Of a stretch of 16,820 nt of DNA, positions 6,824 to 16,502 are shown piece after piece (position 1 is the first letter of the stretch; each line of letters opens with the position of its first letter). Source of the stretch: Verrucomicrobiia bacterium (GTDB lineage Bacteria > Verrucomicrobiota > Verrucomicrobiia > JABWAM01). The position numbers and the translations under genes are program-made. Location of the stretch: contig JABWAM010000020.1 in NCBI GenBank assembly GCA_013360985.1, positions 1 through 16,820 of the forward strand, given 5' to 3'. The notes beneath the pieces were generated by a model, which was not told where the DNA came from, did not search any database, and saw only the letters and a program-made list of their open reading frames with translations.

Positions 6824-8268
6824 GAGCGGCGGGAGGCGGCGTCGCCGAGGAGGGTGGGGCCCTCGCGACGGCGGCCGGCGCGCAGGAGGATAAGGATGAA
6901 CGAGAGGAGGAAAGCGAGTTGTCCCATGAAGAGGAAGGCGCCCGAGCCGCTGCGGGCATGGAGCCAGGGGCGCGTGCGGACGACGATGTCGAGGAAGGGG
7001 ATCTTCGGATCGGCGAGTTCGAGCCCCTGAAGGACGCCGCCGACGGTGAGGCTCACGACCATGATCGCGATGCCCGACGCGGCGAGCCAGAAATGGGCCT
7101 TGATGAGGAAGGCGGAGGGCCACTCCCAGCGGACGAGGCGGGGGATGATGTAGTACATCGCGCCGAACATCGTCATGGTGAAAAAGGCGTACATCCCGAG
7201 GTGGGAATGGCCGATGGTGTAGTGGGTGAAGTGGGTGATCTTGTTGAGCGAGCGCAGGGCCATCGAGCTGCCTTGGACGCTGACGATGGTGTAGCTCATC
7301 GCGCCGAAGACGGTGAACCGGAGCGCGGGGCTGGTGCGCAGTGCGGAGAAACTCCCGACCATGGTCATATGGAAATTGATCGCGGTGGCGATGACGGGGA
7401 TGAGCATCATCACGCTGGCGATGATCGAGGCGCTCTGGACCCAGGAGGGGATCGGGCCGCCGATGAGATGATGGCCGCCGTTCCACGAATAGAAGAGGGC
7501 GAGCGCCCAGAAGCCGAGGATGGAGAGGTAATAGCTATGGATCGGTTTCCCGAGGATCTTCGGGATCATGTAGTAGGCGCTCGCGATGGCAATCGGAGTG
7601 AACCAGAGGCCGAGGACGTTGTGGCCGTACCACCAGTTGATGATCGCCTGGACGGAACCTTGCACCGGCCAGACGATCAGCATGAGGTTCGTGACGCCGT
7701 AAAGCCACGGGAACCAGAACAGCGCGCCGAAGATGTACCATTGGGAGACGTAGACATGGCCCGGCCGGCGCTCGCGGAACATGAGGAGCGCCCACACGGT
7801 GACGAAGGCGTAGCCGATGAAAAGGAGGATGGCGGCGTAGGACGGGAACTCGAGCCATTCGACCGAGGTGCTTTGTCCTGCGAGGATCGCGCCGATGCCG
7901 ACGGCGACGCCGAGGTTCCAGAGGAGGGCCGCGGCGATGAGGATGCGCGCATGACGCAGCGGCGCGCGGCAGAGGCGCGCCATCAGCCAGATCGCGACGC
8001 CGATGGCGGCGGGAGACGCCCAGCCGTAGGCGACGGCGTTGAGGTGCGCGGGGCGGACTCGCCCAAAGGTGAGCCAGGCGGAGTCCGTGAGGAATTCGGG
8101 GTTGGTCAGCTTGATCGAGGCGAGGAGCGCGAAGATGCTGCCAAAGAACAGCCAAAAGTTCGCGGACGCAAAAAAGAGGAGGACCGGCACGCGGCACGAG
8201 GCGTCGATCGCGGCGCGGTCCAAGGCGTCGGCTTGCGCGGAAGGAGTGGGAGCGGGGAAAGAGGTCAC
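6820..8268 (-). CDS. ccoN: cbb3-type cytochrome c oxidase catalytic subunit I
   Basis: A 482-residue, largely hydrophobic haem-copper oxidase subunit with about 12 transmembrane helices. It reduces oxygen to water with high affinity and pumps protons. All expected ligands are visible: His75 (RPAHLN) and His356 for low-spin haem b; His216 (WWYGHN), His266 and His267 (NGGHH) for CuB; His354 (IGHSH) for haem b3. Tyr260, six residues before His266, fits the tyrosine cross-linked to the CuB histidine in the C-family. The start is GTG at 8268; no internal ATG gives a full protein. GAGG five bases upstream, within a CCTCGACCGAGG motif, can serve as ribosome binding site. It is 25 bp after the CcoS-like gene and overlaps ccoO by 4 bp. 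Confidence 0.96.
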   Translation of the reverse strand: MTSFPAPTPSAQADALDRAAIDASCRVPVLLFFASANFWLFFGSIFALLASIKLTNPEFLTDSAWLTFGRVRPAHLNAVAYGWASPAAIGVAIWLMARLCRAPLRHARILIAAALLWNLGVAVGIGAILAGQSTSVEWLEFPSYAAILLFIGYAFVTVWALLMFRERRPGHVYVSQWYIFGALFWFPWLYGVTNLMLIVWPVQGSVQAIINWWYGHNVLGLWFTPIAIASAYYMIPKILGKPIHSYYLSILGFWALALFYSWNGGHHLIGGPIPSWVQSASIIASVMMLIPVIATAINFHMTMVGSFSALRTSPALRFTVFGAMSYTIVSVQGSSMALRSLNKITHFTHYTIGHSHLGMYAFFTMTMFGAMYYIIPRLVRWEWPSAFLIKAHFWLAASGIAIMVVSLTVGGVLQGLELADPKIPFLDIVVRTRPWLHARSGSGAFLFMGQLAFLLSFILILLRAGRRREGPTLLGDAASRRS

Positions 8269-8293
8269 GGGAGGCCTCGGTCGAGGAAAGAGG

Positions 8294-8536
8294 TTAACGC
8301 ATCACGGAACCGGGGCGCGTTGTGAGATCGCCCGCGGGATCGAAGGCGGGCCCGCCGCCCTTTGGCGGGAAGCGGTCGGTGGGTTGCCCAATGGGTTCAT
8401 CGAGCGCAAAGATGCTGCGCGCTCCTTTCTCCAGATTCTGGAACTGGCCGGTCCGCGCCGCCCAGCCAAATGCCCAGATCGCGATGGCGCTGAAGGCGAT
8501 CACGAGGAGGAATAGGGTGACGAGCGCGATGGTCAT
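8294..8536 (-). CDS. ccoS: CcoS-like cbb3 oxidase maturation protein
   Basis: An 80-residue protein with one N-terminal transmembrane helix (about 4-25). After the helix comes WAARTGQFQNLEKGARSIF followed by ALDEP, which matches the CcoS pattern (W-x-x-x-SGQxDDLxxPAxxIL followed by acidic residues). CcoS is needed for cofactor insertion into cbb3 oxidase. The tail of about 30 residues after the core is longer than in typical CcoS proteins and Pro/Gly-rich. The gene lies directly upstream of ccoN (25-bp gap), and its ATG at 8536 overlaps the previous gene's stop by 4 bp. Assignment rests on the short motif and on context. Confidence 0.72.
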   Translation of the reverse strand: MTIALVTLFLLVIAFSAIAIWAFGWAARTGQFQNLEKGARSIFALDEPIGQPTDRFPPKGGGPAFDPAGDLTTRPGSVMR

Positions 8537-8916
8537 GGGGTCTTCGGGGCGGCCTTTGGCGCGGGCGCTGCGGGCGCGGGCGGAGGCGTCGGTTCGATCC
8601 GGTCGGCTTCTCGAACCGGCTTCGCGTGGAGACGGCCGACGGCGATTCGCGCAGCGAGGTTCACAGGGATCCGGGCCAGGGGCGCCGTGGCGTTCGTTTC
8701 TCCGTAGGAGGTGAGCAACGCGGCATCGCGCGAACGGACCTTGTGAAGGAACGCCGCGCGTTCTCCGGCGCGTTTCGCTTCCACGTCCTCGACGGGGCCC
8801 GCGACATAACGGATCGTCACGAGGGCGACCGTGAAGAGCGTGAACACGAGCAAAATCCCGATCGCCCAGGGAGAGGCGCACTTGGCGGAAGGGGTGGAAA
8901 CGGGAGCGTCGTTCAT
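8533..8916 (-). CDS. Small membrane protein, first gene of the cbb3 operon
   Basis: A 127-residue protein of unknown function. One transmembrane helix (about 17-39) is followed by a probable periplasmic region with a charged segment, then LTSYGETNATAPLARIPV at about 68-85, and a Pro/Ala-rich tail ending APAPKAAPKTP. The SYG...RIPV pattern resembles a segment of small proteins that accompany haem-copper oxidase or alternative complex III clusters in some PVC bacteria (SYGW followed by RIPI and D-x-AM). This is from memory and is only suggestive. The ATG at 8916 fits the promoter-like sequence just upstream. The 4-bp overlap with the CcoS-like gene implies a shared role in oxidase assembly or stability. 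CcoH/FixH is an alternative, but I see no clear match. Confidence 0.65.
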   Translation of the reverse strand: MNDAPVSTPSAKCASPWAIGILLVFTLFTVALVTIRYVAGPVEDVEAKRAGERAAFLHKVRSRDAALLTSYGETNATAPLARIPVNLAARIAVGRLHAKPVREADRIEPTPPPAPAAPAPKAAPKTP

Positions 8917-8934
8917 GAATAGAAACGGGCGCGG

Positions 8935-8963
8935 AGCGTAGCACGCTCTTTTCCGTTTGGCAA
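8935..8963 (-). promoter_or_regulatory. Promoter-like sequence for the cbb3 operon
   Basis: Read on the minus strand, TTGCCA (8963-8958, five of six to the sigma-70 -35 consensus) and TACGCT (8940-8935, three of six to the -10) are separated by exactly 17 bp. Transcription would begin about a dozen bases before the ATG at 8916, leaving a very short leader without a Shine-Dalgarno. I see no FNR-type TTGAT-N4-ATCAA box here, which would be usual for cbb3 operons. It is a sequence match only. Confidence 0.4.
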
Positions 8964-8975
8964 AGGGCAGTTTGC

Positions 8976-9055
8976 GACCCAAATCCTCGCGTAAGGCGTG
9001 GGTGGAGTCCATCCTCGGTCGAGGAACATGCGACGCCATCGCGACATTTTGGACT
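8976..9055 (-). repeat. Dispersed ~80-bp intergenic repeat, copy B (inverted)
   Basis: This is the reverse complement of copy A (21-99), about 92% identical by hand alignment, from AAATCCTCGCGTAAGGCG to the GACATTTTGGACT end. It includes the 12-mer CCTCGGTCGAGG (9013-9024). It ends about 12 bp upstream of the promoter-like sequence of the oxidase operon, so the repeat was tolerated very close to regulatory DNA. Copies A and B are in opposite orientations and flank about 8.9 kb. Confidence 0.87.
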
Positions 9056-9191
9056 CGAGCCGCGGCCGCGATTCGGCCGGCGGCCTCGCCCTCCCTTTCC
9101 GTATTCCGTGTTCGAGGAAAATCCGTTCGGTCGCGAAGCGAGGGAGGGCGCCGCCGCCGGCGGCAGCGGCGTTGCTGCAGCAGCTTCAACA
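9056..9191. other. Intergenic spacer between repeat copies B and C
   Basis: No gene is supported here. There are several short inverted repeats: GCCCTCCCT (9088-9096) with AGGGAGGGC (9141-9149), and the self-complementary runs GCCGCCGGCGGC and GCTGCAGCAGC between about 9150 and 9184. Together with the flanking repeat copies, this makes nearly the whole 8917-9475 interval repeat-derived or structured. Confidence 0.45.
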
Positions 9192-9264
9192 CAAAACGTT
9201 GTGCAAACGTCCCGCATTTCTCGGTCGAGGATGAGTTTCCCTGCGCCTTACGCGGGGATTTGGG
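9192..9264 (+). repeat. Dispersed ~80-bp intergenic repeat, copy C (diverged)
   Basis: This copy is in the same orientation as copy A and more diverged. It aligns from CAAAACGTTG through CTCGGTCGAGGATGAG to the almost unchanged end GCCTTACGCGGGGATTTGGG. The last 20 bases are the best conserved part among all three copies. CACAAAACGTTGTG at its left end forms a small hairpin. It lies about 135 bp from the inverted copy B. Confidence 0.75.
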
Positions 9265-9475
9265 TTCCTGGCCCCCCCTTGACCTCAACGCCCTCCTCCG
9301 TAGCCCTCCGCAAGGGGGTCACGATCTACCTGCCGGTCCCTTCCCGCGCGGCGGCGGCCGGAGACAAAAGGCATGTCGCGATGGCTTCATTGAACGAAGC
9401 CCGGTGAGTCCCCGGGATGCGAGGCCTGCGGGATGCAGAGCTTCAAGGATCGCGGCTGATCTCGACGCGGAAATC
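9265..9475. other. Intergenic region downstream of the propeller gene, with 30-bp element copy 2 and a hairpin
   Basis: No gene is supported. Positions 9311-9340 match the 30-bp element at 4291-4321. A stem of GGCTTC (9383-9388) and GAAGCC (9396-9401) with a 7-base loop lies about 75 bp beyond the stop of the minus-strand propeller gene. It could help end its transcript, but no U-run follows on that strand, so a terminator call would be weak. Confidence 0.45.
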
Positions 9476-10888
9476 TCAGCCATCGGTCCTTTCCCGCGCC
9501 CGAAAGCTGTACAGGTGGGCATCCCGCATTCGGAACGCGAGGCGGATGCGGCGGCCGGCCAGGCGCCGAAGGGACTTGGTTTTCCACGTCACCGCCGCGC
9601 AGCCGTCCGGGTGATCCTCGGTGTTGCGGGTCATGGCGTGGCAATCGTTCCATGTGAAACCGGGGATTGGGCGGTTGGAGGAATCGCGCACTTCGACCCG
9701 CAGTTCGCCCGTATGATGGTAACCGGGATGAGACCGCGTGTTGCGCCGTGGATCCACGTTGACATGAAGCCCGGCATCGGGCCAGTTCATCGGACGGGTC
9801 AAGACCCACCCCTCGCGTTCCCCGGCGCGGAGCGAGGCGAAGCCGTCGATGCGTAGGATCGCGAGGCCGATGCCGCCGTGGTTCAACGGATAACATGCGC
9901 CATGCGCCCCGCTGCGCCCCGAATAATAGAACCACAGCCTGCCCCGGTGACGGATCGGCGGATTGGTCGGGAGATTGACCCAGGTGTCATCCCAATGACG
10001 CGGACCGTTGGAGGGCGACAGAAACGCGGGACGATGCCCCGCGCGTTTCCAGGAGCGTCCGCCGTCGTGGCTCCAGATCAATTCGGTGTCGAGCCAGTCA
10101 GGCGACAGATACATCCGCTCCAGACCGCCGAGCGTCACGCTCTCGTAGGGAAACACCGACGCGGAATAGTATTCCATGTTGAGCGGATCTTCCGCGTCGC
10201 GATGCAGGACCAGCCTGTCTCCGGACCAACGCCGAAGATCCCGGCTCTCCGTCCGCCACACACAACGCCCGTGGTCCACCCAGCTCCCGAGCTTTCGTCC
10301 GTACACCACGTATCGTCCGTCCACCTTGACGGAGACGCCGTTGAACCGGTCGCCCCAGTGCGGCAGCACGAGCCCCGGCGAACGATCCCAATGGATTCCG
10401 TCCTTGGAGCGCGCGAGCCAGATGCCCCAGCTTTTGTCCTTCGGATCGTGCTTTTCGCCCTCCCAATACAGCATTTTCAACGGCCAGCTTTCGTCCTCGG
10501 GATCGTCGATCACGGCCAGGTCGTCGATGATCCGACGCTCGCCGGCGGGATTCAGAATAATGTTGTTCCGCCGGCTGCCCGCAAACTCGCAGATCTCGAG
10601 AGGCGGCTTCTCCCACGTGATGCCGTCGACGCTTTCCGCGTAGCACGCGCGCGGCCTTTCGTCGCGCGTCCATCCGCAGTACCAGGCCCGGAATTTTCCA
10701 CGCCAATGCAGCACAGTGCCGTAGGCCACCGGACACCATCGCTCCCACGGATGCTCCGCCTTCAACACGGGATCGGGAAACTTGATCGGCGGGTGCCATT
10801 GGCGGGAAACGAAGCGGGCGTCTTCGATCCCTGTGTCGTCGAGAAACAGTTGAGCGCGGGTCGGATCGGGATTCGGGTTCATCGTCAT
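9476..10888 (-). CDS. Glycoside hydrolase-like beta-propeller protein with C-terminal beta-sandwich
   Basis: A 470-residue protein that looks like the five-bladed propeller proteins related to GH32, GH43 and GH68. Repeated blade-type segments are visible: WRGKFRAWYCGW, ARSKDGIHWDRSPG, WRTESRDLRRWS, SHDGGRSWKRAG and RGRLWFYYSGR. From about residue 365 the chain changes to a beta-sandwich-like module (LRVEVRDSSNRPIPGF, then LAGRRIRLAFRMRDAHLYSF), a combination I know from uncharacterised Planctomycetes and Verrucomicrobia proteins. A sugar substrate is likely but cannot be named, and I cannot assign catalytic acids with confidence. No signal peptide is seen from the ATG at 10888; Met3 is an alternative start. 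Neighbours give no pathway. It may be a carbohydrate-binding or inactive homologue. Confidence 0.72.
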   Translation of the reverse strand: MTMNPNPDPTRAQLFLDDTGIEDARFVSRQWHPPIKFPDPVLKAEHPWERWCPVAYGTVLHWRGKFRAWYCGWTRDERPRACYAESVDGITWEKPPLEICEFAGSRRNNIILNPAGERRIIDDLAVIDDPEDESWPLKMLYWEGEKHDPKDKSWGIWLARSKDGIHWDRSPGLVLPHWGDRFNGVSVKVDGRYVVYGRKLGSWVDHGRCVWRTESRDLRRWSGDRLVLHRDAEDPLNMEYYSASVFPYESVTLGGLERMYLSPDWLDTELIWSHDGGRSWKRAGHRPAFLSPSNGPRHWDDTWVNLPTNPPIRHRGRLWFYYSGRSGAHGACYPLNHGGIGLAILRIDGFASLRAGEREGWVLTRPMNWPDAGLHVNVDPRRNTRSHPGYHHTGELRVEVRDSSNRPIPGFTWNDCHAMTRNTEDHPDGCAAVTWKTKSLRRLAGRRIRLAFRMRDAHLYSFRARERTDG

Positions 10889-10910
10889 CCAGGAATTGAG
10901 GAAACGTGCG

Positions 10911-10953
10911 GGATTGGTTGTCCTGCCGCAAGGCAGGGACGAAACTCCAATCC
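10911..10953 (-). promoter_or_regulatory. Nested inverted repeat upstream of the propeller gene
   Basis: An outer pair, GGATTGG (10911-10917) and CCAATCC (10947-10953), encloses an inner perfect stem, CCTGCC (10922-10927) and GGCAGG (10932-10937), with the four-base loop GCAA. The structure sits 23-65 bp before the ATG of the propeller gene, where an operator or a structured 5' leader would be. On the plus strand the loop GCAA is a GNRA tetraloop. Its function is unknown. Confidence 0.5.
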
Positions 10954-11230
10954 AATCCGCTCAAAGCTTGCGATGTTGCGGTGACTTTGCAATCGGATTC
11001 CGACGCATTGGGCGTTCAAGCCGGCCCATCAAGGGATCTGTCCAGTTTTTTGCGGCATTTTTCGGTTTGCTGAAAAGGGGAGCCGCCGTGGGTCAATCCG
11101 AATCCTTGGCCTGGCGCGGAAGGGCGGGCGAGGCCGGCATCTCTCCCACAAATCCTTTCGGAGACGGTCGAGAGGTCGTGTCCTCATGGACTTGATCGAA
11201 GGAGTAGAATGGGACGCGGGAGAGAGCATC
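10954..11230. other. Intergenic region, no gene seen
   Basis: About 280 bp between the divergent propeller gene and the small broken gene. It is less GC-rich than the flanks and contains T-runs (CAGTTTTTTGCGGCATTTTT near 11043-11062). The open frames crossing it have no recognisable protein. GGGAGAGAG just before the ATG at 11231 is a plausible ribosome binding site for the next gene. No tRNA or clear terminator was found by eye. Confidence 0.4.
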
Positions 11231-11523
11231 ATGTGGATCTTTACAACCGTTGGATTTTCAGCGTCGTTCAGAAACCGGGCGACCGGCGACTGTGCGTCCG
11301 CGCGCGGGTGGCATGCGACCTAGAGCGTCTGCGCGCCACCTTGATGCCCGAGCTCGGGCCGACAACGGATGCGGAGGGCACGGACTCCCCTTTTCGTGCG
11401 CGGATTGACCGCGAGGTGTTCGCCCGCGGTCTCGCCTCGCTCGGATGGGACATCATCCAACCCTTCGAGGCGCCAAAATCCGTCCACACCGTCGTGAAGA
11501 CGAGGACCTCCTCTCGAGGATGA
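11231..11523 (+). pseudogene. Small conserved hypothetical protein, frameshifted near its N-terminus
   Basis: The ATG at 11231 opens with MWIFTTVGF, the characteristic start of a widespread family of about 100-130 residue proteins of unknown function. That frame then leaves the family and soon reaches a stop. The neighbouring frame continues the family pattern at once: FSVVQKPGDRRLCVRARVA, then DLERLRATLMPELGPT, GTDSPFRARI and FARGLASLGWDI. One extra T in the TTTT run at 11255-11258 would restore a single frame. The C-terminal part after about 11450 does not show the usual conserved ending, so the end may also be damaged. It could be a true pseudogene or a sequencing or assembly error at the homopolymer. 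The ribosome-binding-like GGGAGAGAG suggests it was once expressed. Confidence 0.7.
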
Positions 11524-11567
11524 GGTGATGAGAGGTTTACGGGACGAACCAAAGGCAATTTGAATGA

Positions 11568-11609
11568 GTTTATCGCGGTTTATCTTTTATTTGTAAATTG
11601 AGATAAAAT
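11568..11609 (+). promoter_or_regulatory. AT-rich promoter/operator region of the ATPase gene
   Basis: The only strongly AT-rich stretch of the window. GTTTATC occurs at 11568-11574 and again at 11578-11584, exactly 10 bp apart. TTTATCT (11579-11585) pairs with AGATAAA (11601-11607) as an inverted repeat 22 bp apart. TAAAAT (11604-11609) matches five of six bases of a -10 element and lies 17 bp before the ATG at 11627. Sites on one helical face that overlap the -10 fit a repressor operator, perhaps for autoregulation. This is inferred from the pattern only. Confidence 0.5.
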
Positions 11610-11626
11610 GGATATAGAGTGCGACG

Positions 11627-12817
11627 ATGGATCCCGTTAAAAACCCCTATGCTCCTGGAGCGGGAACACCGCCACCCGAACTGGCAGGTCGCGATGAGGT
11701 ACGCGAGAGCGTTCGCATTGCGATCGCACGCGTTCGGGCCTTTCGGCCAACGAAGAGCATCTTGATGATCGGACTGCGAGGAGTGGGGAAGACCGTTCTT
11801 CTGGACCGGTTGCGTGAGGATGCCGAGGCGGCCGGCATCCAGACCATTCGGGTGGAAGCACCGGAAAACCGTTCGTTACCGGGGATCCTCGCACCGGAAC
11901 TGCGACGGGCTTTTCTCCGCCTTTCCCGCAACGGGCAAGCGAAAGAACTTGCGCAACGCGCGCTGCGCGGACTAGCCGGCTTCGCTAAGGCGCTGAAAGT
12001 AAAGTACCGGGATATCGAGGTGGGAATCGATATCGAACCTGAACCCGGGTTGGCTGATAATGGAGATCTTGAGCATGATTTACAGGCATTGCTGGAGGTG
12101 GCCGGGGCTGCGGCAAAACGGGCGGAGAGCGTGCTTGCCATGTTCGTTGATGAGTTGCAATACGTGGAGGAAGAGCAACTGGCGTCCCTGATCACCGCCC
12201 TCCATCGTACCGCTCAACGCAGCCTTCCCGTGGTGCTGGTGGGGGCGGGGCTCCCTCAGTTGCCCGGGAAGATGGGGCGTGCCAAGTCCTATGCCGAACG
12301 TCTGTTTGACTTTCCGCTGATCGGGCCGCTGAACCAGGAATCGGCGCGTCGCGCGATCACCAAGCCGGCAGCAGTCCATGGCGTGAGCGTGGAGGACGAT
12401 GCGCTTGCGCGCATCGTCAAGGAGACGCGTGGTTATCCCTACTTTCTGCAGGAGTGGGGAAAACACGCATGGGATGCCGCCGAGCGTTCCCCGATCAGAT
12501 TGAGGGATGTTGAACACGCCTCCGTGACCGCGATCGCCGCGCTGGATGGAAGTTTCTTCCGGGTCCGCTTCGACCGTTTGACCTCGCTGGAGAAGAGATA
12601 CCTGCGCGCGATGGCCGAGCTTGGCGCTGGCCCTCATCGTTCGGGCGACATCGCTGAGCAGCTTGACCGTGCAGTCACATCGCTGGGTCCCACGCGGAGC
12701 CAGTTGATCGTCAAGGGCATGATCTGGAGCCCAAGCCACGGCGATACCGCTTTCACGGTGCCGTTGTTCGATGAGTTCATGAAGCGCATCATCCCGGGGG
12801 ATGAATGGAGAGGATGA
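11627..12817 (+). CDS. AAA+ ATPase of the Orc1/Cdc6-like (AAA_16/STAND-related) type
   Basis: A 396-residue predicted cytoplasmic ATPase. Walker A is GLRGVGKT (49-56). Walker B is VLAMFVDELQYV (169-180) with Asp175 and Glu176. VVLVGAG (202-208) fits sensor 1, and the PLIGPLNQESARRAI segment (about 230-244) begins the lid domain. Residues about 310-390 look like a winged-helix domain (SGDIAEQL, then LGPTRSQLIVKGMIWSP), so nucleic-acid binding is likely. Only weak ribosome-binding sequence precedes the ATG. It stands alone, converging on dnaE, with somewhat lower G+C than the housekeeping genes. Such solitary ATPases occur sporadically in bacteria; their roles are mostly unknown and no partner gene is seen here. 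A chromosomal replication role is not supported. Confidence 0.85.
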   Translation: MDPVKNPYAPGAGTPPPELAGRDEVRESVRIAIARVRAFRPTKSILMIGLRGVGKTVLLDRLREDAEAAGIQTIRVEAPENRSLPGILAPELRRAFLRLSRNGQAKELAQRALRGLAGFAKALKVKYRDIEVGIDIEPEPGLADNGDLEHDLQALLEVAGAAAKRAESVLAMFVDELQYVEEEQLASLITALHRTAQRSLPVVLVGAGLPQLPGKMGRAKSYAERLFDFPLIGPLNQESARRAITKPAAVHGVSVEDDALARIVKETRGYPYFLQEWGKHAWDAAERSPIRLRDVEHASVTAIAALDGSFFRVRFDRLTSLEKRYLRAMAELGAGPHRSGDIAEQLDRAVTSLGPTRSQLIVKGMIWSPSHGDTAFTVPLFDEFMKRIIPGDEWRG

Positions 12818-12924
12818 TACCGCGGAGGTGCGCACAGGATCCCACTCTTGTCTGACGGACCTCCTGATCGCCCACAGGTTTTGCTGATGGAAGCGCGTTC
12901 TTCAGGCAACGGCCAAGAGTGGCC

Positions 12925-16446
<3,522 letters not shown>

Positions 16447-16502
16447 GCCCGAAAGGATGGAGGAGGAACGGGGAACGCGGAAAGGAAATTCCGGAGCGCG
16501 CG

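Noticed and set aside
6919..8325. Plus-strand open frame opposite ccoN
   Set aside because: The product is a run of Asp, Glu, Arg, His and Gly, the mirror of a membrane protein gene. ccoN is certain from its haem and copper ligands.
21..9055. Copies A and B as terminal inverted repeats of one large transposon
   Set aside because: The DNA between them is housekeeping (ilvB, mnmA, cbb3 oxidase), no transposase or integrase is present, and a third copy lies outside. A dispersed repeat family is simpler.
8917..9475. CRISPR array in the repeat-rich intergenic region
   Set aside because: There are only two repeat copies, in opposite orientations, with unequal spacing and no cas genes.
11080..11110. 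Possible tRNA T-arm (GGGTCAATCCGAATCC) in the 10954-11230 spacer
   Set aside because: No GTTCRA loop, acceptor pairing or anticodon arm could be found around it.
11627..12817. Assignment of the ATPase as a replication initiator or DnaA-like protein
   Set aside because: No DnaA-box clusters, origin-type repeats or partitioning genes are visible, and the domain pattern is Orc1/Cdc6-like rather than DnaA.
12842..12922. Inverted repeat CCACTCTTG / CAAGAGTGG between the converging ATPase and dnaE genes, as a terminator
   Set aside because: The 9-bp arms are 63 bp apart with no T-tract, so a terminator is unconvincing; it may be chance.
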